40,461 bases of DNA from contig CANRJR010000017.1 of the NCBI GenBank assembly GCA_947631005.1, positions 1 to 40,461 on the forward strand, given 5' to 3'. The position numbers and the translations under genes were made by a program. The notes under the pieces were generated by a model that was not told the origin of the DNA, ran no database searches, and saw only the letters and a program-made list of their open reading frames with translations. The DNA is from an uncultured Clostridia bacterium. Its GTDB lineage: Bacteria; Bacillota; Clostridia; Christensenellales; Borkfalkiaceae. Each line of letters begins with the position of its first letter. Within the stretch, counting starts at the first letter, position 1. This document shows, in pieces, positions 40,242-40,461 of the stretch.

Positions 40242-40461
40242 TTATTTTGTTTTTCCATTGATGAACGCCATCATTCTGTCAAATGCGTCCTTTGCCACGG
40301 GATCGACTCTTTCGGAAGCCACAAAACAATGCTGTTTCGTCTCTCCGCGTTCCGCATACGGATCGATAAGAATATGTTCACAGCCGAGCCTTTGAAGTTC
40401 TTCGTGCATGACGTTCATATCGTGCCTGTATTCGCTGCCGAGAAGCACGGCGGCGGGATAA
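40242..40461 (-). CDS. Alpha/beta-hydrolase-like esterase, C-terminal fragment at window edge
   Basis: Only the last 72 or so residues are visible; the frame is open to the right edge (YPAAVLLGSEYRHD...). PYAERGETKQHCF with a His near the end fits the region of the catalytic His in acyl esterases of the alpha/beta-hydrolase fold. The stop lies 22 bp before the next gene, so the two hydrolases are probably co-transcribed. The family assignment from this fragment is tentative. Confidence 0.55.
   Translation of the reverse strand, partial: YPAAVLLGSEYRHDMNVMHEELQRLGCEHILIDPYAERGETKQHCFVASERVDPVAKDAFDRMMAFINGKTK

Overview
The window looks like a chromosomal piece of an uncultured member of the Bacillota (Firmicutes), Clostridia-like, with a GC-rich genome. 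The grounds are HPr kinase, MutS2, a large SRP RNA that keeps its Alu domain, a 6S RNA, CsoR, the YceD-L32 pair, Pta-AckA, TmcAL, a YlxY-like deacetylase next to an M16 peptidase (an order also known in Bacillus), and many near-consensus sigma-A promoters with 17-bp spacers. I cannot place it to genus. Nearly all genes lie on the minus strand.

Layout. 1-2964 is a restriction-modification island of lower GC: a controller-type XRE regulator, an HNH nuclease, an amino-methyltransferase and a 5-methylcytosine methyltransferase on the minus strand, with a divergent Vsr-type repair nuclease. 3033-4036 holds a small ORF, tRNA-Glu(CUC), 6S RNA and acpP. 4102-14565 is one long minus-strand unit with overlapping genes: uvrC, a HAD phosphatase, hprK, a U32-family protein, mutS2, a polysaccharide deacetylase, an M16 peptidase and a hypoxanthine/uracil-type DNA glycosylase. 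15467-16310 is a divergent XRE/PH-domain pair. 16318-19696 is a copper module (csoR, copA with a fused copZ) followed by a solitary ArsR regulator. 20450-24237 holds a flavin reductase with two rubredoxins, rpmF-yceD and pta-ackA. tmcAL (plus strand) follows. 26694-31643 holds a GH43 lipoprotein and two FAD enzymes. 31754-32863 is a Pro/Glu-rich DUF1508 protein. 34113-38542 is an ABC exporter pair plus an Mrp ATPase. 38717 onwards is the SRP RNA, and the right edge holds two alpha/beta-hydrolase genes.

Two genome-scale signals stand out. First, the long gaps (14.6-15.3, 19.7-20.4, 25.5-26.6 and 32.9-34.1 kb) are packed with modular palindromic repeats. One family has three hairpins whose stems change sequence between copies by compensating substitutions, which suggests selection on structure. 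Second, at least five genes (the amino-methyltransferase, uvrC, an FAD oxidoreductase, yceD and an ABC subunit) have a good promoter placed so that transcription should begin at, or 4-5 nt before, the start codon, with no Shine-Dalgarno sequence. This points to frequent leaderless initiation.
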